From NCBI RefSeq assembly GCF_001280425.1, contig NZ_LIUF01000004.1:62001-126000 (forward strand): a stretch of DNA of 64,000 nucleotides, written 5' to 3'. The first letter of the stretch is position 1; every line of letters starts with the position of its first letter. The notes under the pieces were generated by a model that saw nothing but the letters and a program-made list of their open reading frames with translations, was not told the DNA's origin and ran no database searches. The DNA is from Haloarcula rubripromontorii. GTDB lineage: Archaea; Halobacteriota; Halobacteria; Halobacteriales; Haloarculaceae. A program made the position numbers and the translations under genes. Of this stretch, positions 34,052 through 42,906 are shown one piece after another.

Positions 34052-34585
34052 GTGCAAGTCGGTGTCATCAATCGAGCGCTCGAACAGCTAGTCACGAACA
34101 TCGTCGACGCACTCCCGCGGCTTATAACCGCATTCGTCTTTCTCGCCATCGCTGCAGTAGGCATCAAGGCAATCATGTTCGTCGTCCAGGCCGTTCTGAA
34201 GCGGTCGTTACCCGGCGAATCGCCCGTGTACCGACAGTTTCTGTCGGTGATCGTACTCGTGTTTCTGTGGTTCGGCGTGGCGCTAGCGTTCCTCTCTATC
34301 GTCGGCCTGACGGCCATCGCCGCATCTCTCGGAACGGCGACCGGATTCCTCGCACTTGGGGTCTCGTACGCGCTCTCGGAGATGATCAAGGATGCCGTTG
34401 CCGGCGTCTACCTCCTCCGAGACCCCGACTTCAACCCCGGCGACACGGTCAAAGCCGGCGACACCACCGGGGAGGTGGCTGCCATCGAACTCCGAAAGAC
34501 GCGGTTCCGTGTCGACGGTGACACCGTCGTCAGAGCCAACGCTGCCATCGAAGAACGCTGGACGAAAGTCCGCTCCGAGTCCTGA
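34052..34585 (+). CDS. Short MscS-like membrane protein
   Basis: A 177-residue protein with a GTG start at 34052. Three hydrophobic helices are followed by the MscS pore-helix motif (LGTATGFLALGVSYALSEMI, then KDAVAGVYLL) and a small beta domain (DPDFNPGDTVKAGDTTGEVA). It ends where a full MscS continues into a large C-terminal vestibule, so it is a minimal MscS homologue. It is followed after 68 nt by the YdjM-like hydrolase gene. It may be a channel or a modulator of the longer MscS at 30325-31386. Confidence 0.75.
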   Translation: MQVGVINRALEQLVTNIVDALPRLITAFVFLAIAAVGIKAIMFVVQAVLKRSLPGESPVYRQFLSVIVLVFLWFGVALAFLSIVGLTAIAASLGTATGFLALGVSYALSEMIKDAVAGVYLLRDPDFNPGDTVKAGDTTGEVAAIELRKTRFRVDGDTVVRANAAIEERWTKVRSES

Positions 34586-34653
34586 GCGCGGGGGAAGAGC
34601 CGCGCTACCGGTTCACACGAGGTGTTTAAGCCTCTCGCCATCATATTCGGTGT

Positions 34654-35568
34654 ATGTTCGTCGGGCACGCGCTGTTTGCGTTCGCCCTCGGAGCCCTTGC
34701 CGCGTGGTGGCTTGGACTCTCCCGCGAGCGGGCGGTCCAGTTGGGCGTCGTGGCCGGCCTGTTCGCCGCGGCTCCCGACGTCGACATCGTCTACGCCCCC
34801 TTTGGGCTACTCGTCGGGGCTGCCGAGAACCTGACGGCGGACGGCTTCTGGGAGACCGCGAACGTCGTCCACCGCGGCCCGACGCACTCGCTTGTACTGG
34901 GTGCAGCACTCGCCGCCGCGGCCGGCCTCTGGGCAAGTAACTCACGGACTGGCCGAGCCATCGCACTGTCCATCGGCGTCGCACTGACTGCGCTCACGGG
35001 CACACTCAGCGGCCCAGTCGCAGGGCTCGTAATGCTCGTGTTCGTCGTCGCCGTGCTTGGGGTCGCCACAGTCGCACAGTCCCGCGATATCAGTCCCCGG
35101 ACGGTGACCGGACTGGCGCTACTGGGACTGCTTACCCACCCGTTCGGTGATCTCTTCACCGGCGGCCCGCCGCCGTTCCTGTACCCCTTCGACGTGACGC
35201 TCGTCGCCGAGCGGGTGATACTCCACCCCGACCCGACGACGCATCTCCTGGCGGCGTTCGCTATCGAACTCGCGACGGTCTGGCTCGCCGTGTGGACGTA
35301 CGTCCACCTCCGCGGATACACGCTGACAGAACTCGTCCGTCCCCGGGCAGCGCTGGGGATCGGCTACGGCGCAGCCGTCCTGTTCCTGCCCGCACCGACG
35401 CTGGAAAAGTCGGCACAGTTCGTGTTCAGCGTCCTCGCGCTGGGCGTCGTCGGCGCACCGACTCGGCCCTTCAGTGACGGTGTCGACTGGCTGGAGACAG
35501 TGGTGACGGGGCTGGCGGCAGTGACCATCGCTGCGCTCGCGTATGCCATGGCGTATGGGGCTGTCTGA
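34654..35568 (+). CDS. YdjM-like membrane-bound metal-dependent hydrolase
   Basis: A 304-residue polytopic membrane protein with the family His/Asp motifs: MFVGHALFAFALGALAAWWL at the start, LFAAAPDVDIVYAPF (about residues 36-50), VVHRGPTHSLVLGAALAAAA and LTHPFGDLFTGGPPPF. These residues are proposed to bind a metal in the membrane plane; the substrate is unknown in this family. An upstream GTGTTTAAG (34622-34630) resembles a TATA-like element about 27 nt before the ATG. It is followed by two more membrane protein genes on the same strand. Confidence 0.75.
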   Translation: MFVGHALFAFALGALAAWWLGLSRERAVQLGVVAGLFAAAPDVDIVYAPFGLLVGAAENLTADGFWETANVVHRGPTHSLVLGAALAAAAGLWASNSRTGRAIALSIGVALTALTGTLSGPVAGLVMLVFVVAVLGVATVAQSRDISPRTVTGLALLGLLTHPFGDLFTGGPPPFLYPFDVTLVAERVILHPDPTTHLLAAFAIELATVWLAVWTYVHLRGYTLTELVRPRAALGIGYGAAVLFLPAPTLEKSAQFVFSVLALGVVGAPTRPFSDGVDWLETVVTGLAAVTIAALAYAMAYGAV

Positions 35569-35629
35569 AACAGGCCCCGCCGCCGATATCGGTCGATAGG
35601 GTTTTTCCGGTCCGGACTCACCAGACAAT

Positions 35630-36250
35630 ATGAGCCGAGACGTGGCGCGGTTGCTCCGGGACAGGCGCGTCAACGCCCTCGCGGCGTGGTGCATCGTCGC
35701 TATGCTGGCGGCCGTTTCGCTGACCAGTGCTGTTCAGGCCGACCTGCTGTGGGCTGGGTTCGCGGCCGCCGTCGCGGCGCTGGCGCTGTTTCCACCGGTC
35801 CTGCTCCGGAACCGGGATGCCATGCTCCCTTGGGAAATCCTCTTGCTGGCGGCACTGCCCGTCGTCGGTCGCCTGTTTGCGACGCTCTCGATGACTGGTA
35901 ATCTCGCGACCTACCTCTCGGTCGCCGCCATCGCGCTCATTCTCGCCGTCGAACTCCAGCTCTTTACGCCCGTCCGGATGACGCCCCGGTTCGCTATCGT
36001 CTTCGTCGCTATCACCACGATGGCTACCGCCGGCGTCTGGGCCGTCGTCCGCTGGGTAGCCGACCAGTTTCTCGGGACCACTTTCATCCTCGATCCGACG
36101 GTATCCGAACACGTCATCGAGGAAGCGGTGATGTGGGAGTTCGTCGCGTCGACTATCGCCGGCATCGGTGCTGGCGTGGTTTTCGCGTACTACGTCCGTC
36201 GGCAGGCCGGGACCAGCCGCGTCCCCGAGGAGGTCCAGCCGGACGTATGA
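35630..36250 (+). CDS. Polytopic membrane protein, function unknown
   Basis: A 206-residue protein with about five hydrophobic helices (NALAAWCIVAMLAAVSLTSA to FVASTIAGIGAGVVFAYYVR) and a polar C-terminal tail. It lacks recognisable catalytic motifs. The stop (TGA) overlaps the next gene's ATG in ATGA, so both are translationally coupled and may be partner subunits. A TTTTTCC element about 30 nt upstream may be its promoter, but cotranscription with the YdjM-like gene (61 nt away) is possible. Confidence 0.6.
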   Translation: MSRDVARLLRDRRVNALAAWCIVAMLAAVSLTSAVQADLLWAGFAAAVAALALFPPVLLRNRDAMLPWEILLLAALPVVGRLFATLSMTGNLATYLSVAAIALILAVELQLFTPVRMTPRFAIVFVAITTMATAGVWAVVRWVADQFLGTTFILDPTVSEHVIEEAVMWEFVASTIAGIGAGVVFAYYVRRQAGTSRVPEEVQPDV

Positions 36251-36906
36251 GAGTCCGTGACCGCTTCAGCATCAGCACGACGACACAGCAACGGCTCTCG
36301 CGAAGCCTGTCACTCGCACTCATCGGCCTACTTGCGGTCGGGATCGAGCGAGGCAACGTCGGTATCATCGTCAATTCGGGCGTGGCCATCCTCGTCACAC
36401 AACTGCCGGCGCTGCTGGAACGGGACTACGGCATCGCGCTCGACCCAGCATTGACTCTGTGGATCACCGCAGCGGCGTTCTTCCACGCACTCGGGACTGT
36501 TGGTCTCCCGGGGGCCGAAGAGAACTTCTATGTCACCATCTGGTGGTGGGACCACTTCACCCACGCCCTCTCGTCGTCGGTCGTCGCGGCGGTCGGGTAC
36601 ACGACGGTTCGCGCGCTCGACGAACACACCGACGAAATCTCGATTCCCCCGCGGTTCATGTTCGTGTTTCTCCTCCTGTTCGTGATGGCATTCGGCGTCT
36701 TCTGGGAGGTGATCGAGTTCTCGATTAGCCTCGCCGCGTCGGCGACCGGGAACGACACGATTCTGACACAGTTCGGGCTCAGCGACACGATGCTCGATCT
36801 CGTTTTCGATGGTATCGGCGCTATTATTGTGGCTATCTGGGGGACCGCACACCTGACCGACGCGGTCGGTCACGTCGAGGCACTGTTGAACCGCCAGTCT
36901 CAGTGA
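36247..36906 (+). CDS. Polytopic membrane protein (YjdF/DUF2238-like)
   Basis: A 219-residue protein with about six helices. It has the pattern IWWWDHFTHALSSSVVAAVG (about residues 99-118) and FLLLFVMAFGVFWEVIEFSI, which resembles the YjdF/DUF2238 family (His/Asp in the membrane and a conserved FWE motif). A VFDGIGAIIVAIWGT segment follows near the C-terminus. The start ATG overlaps the previous gene's stop by 4 nt. The pair may form a membrane complex; the function is unknown and the family call is tentative. Confidence 0.6.
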   Translation: MRVRDRFSISTTTQQRLSRSLSLALIGLLAVGIERGNVGIIVNSGVAILVTQLPALLERDYGIALDPALTLWITAAAFFHALGTVGLPGAEENFYVTIWWWDHFTHALSSSVVAAVGYTTVRALDEHTDEISIPPRFMFVFLLLFVMAFGVFWEVIEFSISLAASATGNDTILTQFGLSDTMLDLVFDGIGAIIVAIWGTAHLTDAVGHVEALLNRQSQ

Positions 36907-36953
36907 CCTGTCCGTACTTTTATCACATCGCTGTGTGAACAAATAGCACGCAG

Positions 36954-37154
36954 ATGGTTTTCAAAAAGATCACGCTCATCGGGACCAGTTCGGAAAGCTT
37001 CGATAAAGCCGCCGACGACGCCATCGAGCGCGCGGAGGCGACACTGGACAATCTCAAATGGGTCGAAGTGGAGGAACTCGGCGTCGAAATCGCCAGCGTC
37101 GAAGGTCGCGAGTACCAGGCCGAGGTGGTCGTGGCGTTCGAACTCGAAGAGTAG
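36954..37154 (+). CDS. Dodecin (flavin-binding)
   Basis: A 66-residue dodecin. [20 protein letters not shown] is the typical start; the flavin-stacking Trp is W36 ([10 protein letters not shown]) and the C-terminus is [13 protein letters not shown]. Haloarchaeal dodecins assemble as hollow dodecamers that store riboflavin/lumichrome and protect against photodamage. The stop (TAG, 37152-37154) abuts the stop of the convergent Fe-S carrier gene with no intergenic base. A TTTATC element about 36 nt upstream could be its promoter. Confidence 0.93.
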   Translation: MVFKKITLIGTSSESFDKAADDAIERAEATLDNLKWVEVEELGVEIASVEGREYQAEVVVAFELEE

Positions 37155-37529
37155 CTACGTCCGGAAGGACTCGCCACAACCGCATTCGCTGACCACGTTC
37201 GGATTCTGGACGTGGAACCCGGCCCCTTGCAGGCCGCCCTCATAGTCGAGTACTGACCCTTCGATGTAGTCGATGCTGGCGTCGTCGACGAACACGCGCA
37301 GTCCGTTGCGCTCGAACACTTCATCGTCGTCTTCAGGCTCGTGTTCGAACCGCATCCCGTAGGAGAGGCCGGCACAGCCGCCCTGCTGGACGTACAGGCG
37401 GAGCCCGGATTCTTCGACATCCATGCCCTCGCTTTCGAGAAGGTCCAGTGCCTCTCCCGCTGCCTGCTCGGTGACGGCTACGTCCTCGCCCCCCAGGTTC
37501 GGATCGCCGTCGTCCGCTGTGCTGCTCAT
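37155..37529 (-). CDS. A-type iron-sulfur carrier (HesB/IscA/ErpA family)
   Basis: A 124-residue A-type carrier. The first cluster-binding Cys is in RLYVQQGGCAGLSYGMRF and the last two are in SECGCGESFRT (CxC). It has an acidic N-terminal extension (MSSTADDGDPNLGGEDVAVT), typical of haloarchaea. It delivers Fe-S clusters to apoproteins. It is convergent with dodecin with zero gap. Upstream on the same strand is hisD (86 nt), probably a separate unit. Confidence 0.9.
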   Translation of the reverse strand: MSSTADDGDPNLGGEDVAVTEQAAGEALDLLESEGMDVEESGLRLYVQQGGCAGLSYGMRFEHEPEDDDEVFERNGLRVFVDDASIDYIEGSVLDYEGGLQGAGFHVQNPNVVSECGCGESFRT

Positions 37530-37615
37530 ACACTTACGTGGACGCCCGAACGTGTTAACAGTGACGCCGACGGAAGCGGTCGGAGGCGACCGACCGGACC
37601 GCTGGGAGAACCGCG

Positions 37616-38887
37616 CTACTCCTCGAACCGTTTGCGGACGCTCTCGGCGTGTGCCTCCAGCCCCTCGGCTTCGGCGAGCGTCGTAATCGTGTCCGCGATG
37701 TCGTCCAGCGAGTCCTCGGAGAGGCGCTGGACCGTCGTCGACCGGACGAACGTGTCCACGGAGAGGCCGCCGGTGACCCGTGCGCTGCCGCCGGTCGGCA
37801 GGACGTGGTTCGTCCCAGTCGCGTAATCGCCGGCCGCAACAGGGCTGTACGGGCCGAGGAACACGGACCCGGCGGAGGGAATCCGTTCGAGAAGTGATTC
37901 GTCGTCGCCGGCCTGAATCGAGAGGTGTTCGGCGGCGTACTCCTCGGCGAAGAGGACGGCCTCGCTCATCGAGCGTGCGAGGAGGACGCCGGAGGCGTCG
38001 TTGTCCAGCGCGGCGCGGATGACGGCCTCGCGCTCCCGACCGTCGGCCTGCTCGTCGACGGCCTCGACGACCTGCTCGGCGAGGTTTTCGTCGTCGGTGA
38101 CGGCAACGACGGAGGCGTTCTCGTCGTGTTCGGCCTGTGCGACGAGGTCTGCGGCGACCAGGTCCGGGTCCGCGTCGCCGTCGGCGACGATCATGATTTC
38201 GGAGGGGCCGGCGAGGAAGTCGATGGCAACGTCGCCGCGGACCTCGGCTTTCGCCGCCGTGACCCAGCGGTTGCCGGGGCCAACGACGATGTCGGTCGCG
38301 CTGACGGTTTCAGTCCCGTAGGCAAGCGCCGCGATAGCCTGTGCGCCGCCGACCTGGTAGACGGCGTCGGCCCCGGCGACGTGGATGGCGGCCAGCGTGA
38401 CGGGATTGACCTCGTCGGCTGGCGGGGTGGCAACAGCAACGTGTTCGACGCCGGCGACCTTCGCCGGGATGACGCCCATCAGCGCGCTGGAAGGGTAGGC
38501 CGCCGTGCCGCCGGGCGCATACACACCAGCGCTATCGAGCGGCCGGTACCGACGACCGAGTTCCCGTCCGTCGAAATCGTCTCGCCAGTCTTCGGGGACC
38601 TGTCGCTCGTGGAACGCGCGGATGTTCGCCGCGGCGTCCTCGATGGCCTCGCGCACGTCGTCGTCGATTTCCTCGTAGGCTCGCTCGGCGGCGTCCGTAA
38701 TGTCGATGTTGCCCACCGAGACATCGTCGAACTCCTCGGCGAACCGCCGCAGCGCCACGTCACCCTCCTCATGGACCTGCGAGACAATATCGCGGACATC
38801 GTCTCTGACGGCGTCGACACCGGCGTCGCGGTCGAAGAAGGCGGCCCGTTCGTCTGGACCCAAGTCGGCTATCGGCCGTACGTTCAT
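37616..38887 (-). CDS. hisD: Histidinol dehydrogenase
   Basis: A 423-residue enzyme for the last two steps of histidine synthesis (histidinol to histidine, NAD-dependent). Visible family motifs include GVYAPGGTAAYPSSALMGVI, GPGNRWVTAAKAEVRGDVAI, DLVAQAEHDENASVVAVTDD (zinc-ligand Gln/His region) and YAAEHLSIQ. The start is ATG 38887 (MNVRPIADLGPDERAAFFDR); the ORF stays open further upstream, but that part is Cys-rich and unlike the family. No other his genes are adjacent, as is common in haloarchaea with scattered biosynthetic genes. Confidence 0.95.
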   Translation of the reverse strand: MNVRPIADLGPDERAAFFDRDAGVDAVRDDVRDIVSQVHEEGDVALRRFAEEFDDVSVGNIDITDAAERAYEEIDDDVREAIEDAAANIRAFHERQVPEDWRDDFDGRELGRRYRPLDSAGVYAPGGTAAYPSSALMGVIPAKVAGVEHVAVATPPADEVNPVTLAAIHVAGADAVYQVGGAQAIAALAYGTETVSATDIVVGPGNRWVTAAKAEVRGDVAIDFLAGPSEIMIVADGDADPDLVAADLVAQAEHDENASVVAVTDDENLAEQVVEAVDEQADGREREAVIRAALDNDASGVLLARSMSEAVLFAEEYAAEHLSIQAGDDESLLERIPSAGSVFLGPYSPVAAGDYATGTNHVLPTGGSARVTGGLSVDTFVRSTTVQRLSEDSLDDIADTITTLAEAEGLEAHAESVRKRFEE

Positions 38888-38991
38888 ACGCCTGATTCGG
38901 GACGGGGCAAAAAACGGGTTTCCCTTCGTCGGCCGGCAACGGCAATACAGCGGAGTGCAGGAGCAATGCACTGTAGCCGTCGAGCGGCAGA

Positions 38992-39003
38992 TGCTCCGGA
39001 GCA
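38992..39003. promoter_or_regulatory. Palindrome in the hisD / orphan-gene divergent region
   Basis: TGCTCCGGAGCA, a perfect 12-bp palindrome about 105 nt upstream of each divergent start. GTGCA...TGCAC (38955-38971) also forms a dyad nearby. Candidate regulator sites; no binding evidence. Confidence 0.3.
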
Positions 39004-39098
39004 GAAGCGTCCCGAGGACGAGGAGCAGGCGCGGTACATTGACTGACTGCCGGTCGCTCCCTCGTCACCGTTTTCCGGCACTCGGGCCTACACCAGGT

Positions 39099-40025
39099 AT
39101 GGATTCAGTCGACGACCATCGTCGCCGGACGACCGACCTGCCCCCAGCGACGACCGAGTATTTCGCGCCGGAGCTATCGACTATTGAGAGCTATCTGGAG
39201 ACGGTCCCGCCAACTATCGACACAGCGACCGGCGATGCCGCAGTCGGTCCGATACACGGCCTCCCGTGGTTCTACGTGGCCGACCTGACCGGCTGGCGCG
39301 GCAGCACGCTCGCCCGACTGCTGGCCGCAGAGCGGGACGCTGACTGCTATGAGGTCTCAGCTGGCGCTGCGGACGCGCTCCCGTCTCTCTGGTCGCTCAT
39401 CGACGAGAGCGGGGACAGCCCCGTCGTGCTCCACCTAGACCTTCAGGGTGAGGGCGGGCGGATTGTACGCACGCTTCGGGAGGCGCTCCGGCGCGGCTAT
39501 GAGTACAGTCCCGACGGCTGGGACGAACCCGTGAGCGGTGAGCCGGCAAACCTCCACGTCATGTTCACCGACACCAACCCCTCGAAGCGCCTATCCGTGC
39601 CACTGCCCGCCGCGACGACGCCAACCACCGGCGCTGTCCTCTCGTATGCGCCCCGCCGGAGTATGCTCCCGGAACGGCCCGACGGGACGACCGCGCTTCC
39701 GGACCCGCCAGCGCTCCACGACCGCGAGGCCGAACTTGAGCAGTTCCTGCTGGCTGCGCTGGCTGAACGCGGTAGCGACGACGCCAGACAGCAGTACGTC
39801 GACAACGCTGTCGACATCCTGTCGATAACCCACTCGCTCATTGGGAAGCGCGACCTGCTGTTCGACGTGTCACCGCGGCTGGCGCTGAAATACGGGTCGC
39901 TCTTGGACAATCTCTCGGTCGGTGCGGCGACGGAGCGACTCGGACGGGACGTACTCGGGCAGGTGCCACAGAGTCCTGGGAGCGAGGACATTAGGGCGAC
40001 GTTGCAGGATCTGTTGCCGAAATAG
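39099..40025 (+). CDS. Acidic protein of unknown function
   Basis: A 308-residue soluble, acidic protein with no family I recognise. The N-terminal half has a Rossmann-like pattern (LPWFYVADLTGWRGSTLARL and SPVVLHLDLQGEGGRIVRTL), though no P-loop is present. The middle reads ANLHVMFTDTNPSKRLSVPL and the C-terminal ~100 residues look helical (QFLLAALAERGSDDARQQYV, then DILSITHSLIGKRDLLFDVS). It starts at ATG 39099 after a region carrying a palindrome at 38992-39003 and is convergent with ychF. It could be a regulator or a scaffold; no prediction beyond that is justified. Confidence 0.6.
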   Translation: MDSVDDHRRRTTDLPPATTEYFAPELSTIESYLETVPPTIDTATGDAAVGPIHGLPWFYVADLTGWRGSTLARLLAAERDADCYEVSAGAADALPSLWSLIDESGDSPVVLHLDLQGEGGRIVRTLREALRRGYEYSPDGWDEPVSGEPANLHVMFTDTNPSKRLSVPLPAATTPTTGAVLSYAPRRSMLPERPDGTTALPDPPALHDREAELEQFLLAALAERGSDDARQQYVDNAVDILSITHSLIGKRDLLFDVSPRLALKYGSLLDNLSVGAATERLGRDVLGQVPQSPGSEDIRATLQDLLPK

Positions 40026-40063
40026 GTGACCGAGAAAGCGGTTGTACCGGCGTTCGGGCGCAC

Positions 40064-41245
40064 TCAGTTCGCGTCGCTGACGATTTTGATGACCGCTCCC
40101 TCCTCCAGCTCCGTCTCGTCGCTGATACGCCGGTTCTCGCGGGCGTCGACGGCGTGGATGTAGCCGTCACCGATGTCGGAGTGGACGGCGTAGGCGAGGT
40201 CCTTGGGCGTCGCGCCCCGGCGCAGCAGGAACGCGTCGGGGAGGACGTTCTCCTGCCCGTCTGTCCAGTGCGTTTCGTTCTGGACGGGGTAGGCCGTCAG
40301 GTGGTCCAGCAGGTCGTAGACGGCAGTGTCGAGCGCGCCCTGCACGCCGGTGCCGCCGTACTCCTCCATGACGCCGCGGATGCGGTTCAGCCCCTCCCGT
40401 TGCTGGTCGCTCACCTCGCCGACGATATCGAAGTCCGGGTCGCCCGGGTCGTAATCGATGACCCCCGCTTTCGCGGCGTTTCGCAACGCGAGTTCGCCGT
40501 CAGCCGTCGCGGGTACGACCACGTCGGCGGCGTCCTGCAGGGCCTCGATGTTCCCTTCCGGGGCGATGTCGGCCTTGTTCGCGACGACGACGAGCGGCTT
40601 CGTCCGCTGGCGAATCTCCGTCGCCAGCGCCTCGCGGTGCTCGTCGGTCCAGGCGATGGGGTCCTCGGGATACTCCAGGTCTCGCAGCGTCCGCGCCACG
40701 TCGAGTTCCGAGGCTCCGACGCCGGCCAGCATATCAACGAGCGACTCGTCGAGTTTGAAGTCCGGCGAGCGTGACTGCCGTTCGATGGACTCCCAGTTGC
40801 GCTCGACGATGCTTGCGAGCCACAGGTCCATCTCCTCCTCGATGAAATGAACGTCCTCGACGGGGTCGTGCTCGCCGACCTCGACGGGTTCGCCCTCGGC
40901 GTCAGTTCCGCCTGAGGCGTCGACGACGTTGAGGATCACGTCGGCGGTCGACAGCTCGTCGAGGAACTGGTTCCCGAGGCCGCGACCCTCGTGTGCGCCG
41001 GGGACGAGGCCGGCCACGTCGATGAGCTCCACCGGAACGTAGCGTTTGCCGTCCCGGCAGTTGTCGTCACCACAGCGTTCATCGCGGTCGAGACAGGGAC
41101 ACTCCGTCCGGACGTGGCTGACCCCGCGGTTGGCGTCGATGGTCGTGAAGGGGTAGTTCCCCACGTCCACGTCGGCCATCGTCGCCGCCTTGTAGAAGGT
41201 AGACTTGCCGGCGTTCGGTTTGCCGGCCAGCGCGATAGAGAGCAT
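40064..41245 (-). CDS. ychF: YchF/OLA1-family GTPase/ATPase
   Basis: A 393-residue TRAFAC NTPase of the Obg-like family. The P-loop is GKPNAGKST (about residues 8-16), G3 is [16 protein letters not shown], the coiled-coil arm follows, and G4 is [11 protein letters not shown]. The C-terminus has a TGS domain ([20 protein letters not shown] to [13 protein letters not shown]). In archaea the protein is ribosome-associated and often binds ATP as well as GTP. A Cys-rich insert between G2 and G3 ([18 protein letters not shown]) is haloarchaeal or archaeal in type and may bind a metal. Confidence 0.93.
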   Translation of the reverse strand: MLSIALAGKPNAGKSTFYKAATMADVDVGNYPFTTIDANRGVSHVRTECPCLDRDERCGDDNCRDGKRYVPVELIDVAGLVPGAHEGRGLGNQFLDELSTADVILNVVDASGGTDAEGEPVEVGEHDPVEDVHFIEEEMDLWLASIVERNWESIERQSRSPDFKLDESLVDMLAGVGASELDVARTLRDLEYPEDPIAWTDEHREALATEIRQRTKPLVVVANKADIAPEGNIEALQDAADVVVPATADGELALRNAAKAGVIDYDPGDPDFDIVGEVSDQQREGLNRIRGVMEEYGGTGVQGALDTAVYDLLDHLTAYPVQNETHWTDGQENVLPDAFLLRRGATPKDLAYAVHSDIGDGYIHAVDARENRRISDETELEEGAVIKIVSDAN

Positions 41246-41290
41246 GCCAGGGCCTACCAGTGGCCACCGAAAGGGGGTTTCGGTTCGGCC

Positions 41291-42400
41291 CTACAGGCCG
41301 ACCCACTCGCCGCGCTCGTCGCTTTGCTCGATAGCATCGAGGACCCGCTGTGCGGCGAGTCCGTCGGCGAAGGACGGCTTCTGGTCGCCGCCCTCAACGA
41401 CGGCCGAGAGGAACTCGTAGTTCTCGTGGACGAACGTGTGCTCCCAGCCGATAACGTGGCCGGGTGGCCACCAGTGGTCGACGTACGGGTCGTCGGCGTC
41501 CGTGACCAGCACCTGCTGGAAGCCGCGGTCGCCCTCGGTGAGCACCTCCAGTTCGTTCAGGCGTTCGAGGTCGAACTTTATCGCGCCCTTCGACCCCTCG
41601 ATTTCGATGGTGTGGGCGTTCTTGTGGCCGTTGGCGACCCGCGACGCTTCCAGCGTTCCCATCGCCCCGCTGTCGAACTCAATCTGAGCGCTGTAGGCGT
41701 CGTCGACGGTCACCGGGCGCGTCTCGTCGCTCCCCTCGACGGGGCGTTCCTCGGTGAACGTCCGGAGATGGCCGCTCACCTCCGTTATCTCGCCGGCGGC
41801 GTCGCCGAGCAGGAACCGGGCCAGGTCGACCGTATGGGAGCCGAGGTCGCCCAGCGCCCCGCTACCGGCCATCTCCTCGTCGTTGCGCCAGGACCACGGC
41901 GCGTCCGGGTCGACCAGCCAGTCCTGGAGGTACTGCCCGCGGAAGTGGTGAATCTCGCCGAGCGCGCCGTCGTCGATGAGTCCCTTCGCGTACTGGATTG
42001 CCGGGACGAAGCGGTAGTTGAACGCCGCGCCCGCGGGCACGCCGGCGTCGGCGGCCGCCTCGGCCATCTCTTCGGCCGTGTCGAGCGTGGGCGCGAGCGG
42101 TTTCTCACAGAACGTGGGCGTGCCGGCCTCCAGTGCCGTGATGGACGGCTCGGCGTGGACGTGGTTCGGGCCGAGGTTGTAGAACACGTCCACCTCGTCG
42201 ACGACGTCCTGCCAGTCGGTCGCCGTCCGGTCGAAGCCGAGTCGGTCGGCCGCGTCGGCCAGCGCGTCGGCGTCGCGGCCGACGAGGACGTCCTTGTTGA
42301 CGGCCGGCGCTTCGGGGAAGAACATGGGCAGGCGGTCCAGCGCGTTCGCGTGGGCCTTGCCCATGAACCGGTAGCCGAGCATGCCGATGTCGAGGGTCAT
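41291..42400 (-). CDS. Gfo/Idh/MocA-family oxidoreductase
   Basis: A 369-residue NAD(P)-dependent sugar or inositol dehydrogenase-like enzyme. The Rossmann loop is GMLGYRFMGKAHANAL, where the glycine pattern is relaxed (GxxxxG). The family signature is TFCEKPLAPTLDTAEE (EKP). The catalytic His/Lys region is around GSGALGDLGSHTVDLARFLL. It probably oxidises a polyol or sugar, in step with the sugar-phosphate isomerase gene on the same strand at 43714-44682. ATG 42400 was preferred to one at 42436, whose extension is unlike the family. Confidence 0.85.
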   Translation of the reverse strand: MTLDIGMLGYRFMGKAHANALDRLPMFFPEAPAVNKDVLVGRDADALADAADRLGFDRTATDWQDVVDEVDVFYNLGPNHVHAEPSITALEAGTPTFCEKPLAPTLDTAEEMAEAAADAGVPAGAAFNYRFVPAIQYAKGLIDDGALGEIHHFRGQYLQDWLVDPDAPWSWRNDEEMAGSGALGDLGSHTVDLARFLLGDAAGEITEVSGHLRTFTEERPVEGSDETRPVTVDDAYSAQIEFDSGAMGTLEASRVANGHKNAHTIEIEGSKGAIKFDLERLNELEVLTEGDRGFQQVLVTDADDPYVDHWWPPGHVIGWEHTFVHENYEFLSAVVEGGDQKPSFADGLAAQRVLDAIEQSDERGEWVGL

Positions 42401-42502
42401 ACCCGGCTGTTCACTCGGGGCTGAAATAACGCTCATGGTGACGGCAGGGCGGCGGGCCGCTGCGAGGGAAAAGACAAAACGGGATGCGAGCGATGACCCT
42501 GC

Positions 42503-42883
42503 ATGGCCACTGAAACGACCGTTCGTATTGAGGATATCATGTCGACGCCCTTAGAGACGATTTCTGCCGACGAAACCGTCAAAGCGGCCGCAACGCAGAT
42601 GCAGGCCCAGAACATCAACGGCATCTTCGTTCCCGGGGCGCAAGCGGGGATCATCACGACCACCGACATTGTCGACGCCGTCGCGGCCGGGAAGGATCTC
42701 TCGTCAGCGACTGTGGGCGACGTGATGACCTCGCCGGTCGAGCGGGTGACGACCTCGCTCGAACTGGGCGAGGCCGCCGCGATGATGACGACCTACGACA
42801 TCAAACACCTCCCGGTCATCGACGAGCATCAGGACTACGTCGGCATGGTGTCCTCGACGGATATCACGCAGGCGCTCTCCTAA
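42503..42883 (+). CDS. CBS-domain-pair protein
   Basis: A 126-residue protein consisting of two CBS domains: IEDIMSTPLETISADETVKA at the start of the first and VGDVMTSPVERVTTSLELGE at the start of the second, with HLPVIDEHQDYVGMVSSTDI at the end. CBS pairs bind adenosyl ligands (AMP, ATP, SAM) and regulate partner proteins. It is divergent from the Gfo/Idh/MocA gene (102 nt). No fused effector is present, so it acts as a free regulatory module. Confidence 0.9.
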   Translation: MATETTVRIEDIMSTPLETISADETVKAAATQMQAQNINGIFVPGAQAGIITTTDIVDAVAAGKDLSSATVGDVMTSPVERVTTSLELGEAAAMMTTYDIKHLPVIDEHQDYVGMVSSTDITQALS

Positions 42884-42906
42884 AACGGATATTCTCCGGC
42901 GGCTAT

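Noticed and set aside
40991..42424. 477-aa plus-strand frame opposite YchF and Gfo/Idh/MocA genes
   Set aside because: Spans two real genes and the gap between them in antisense and has no domain signature.
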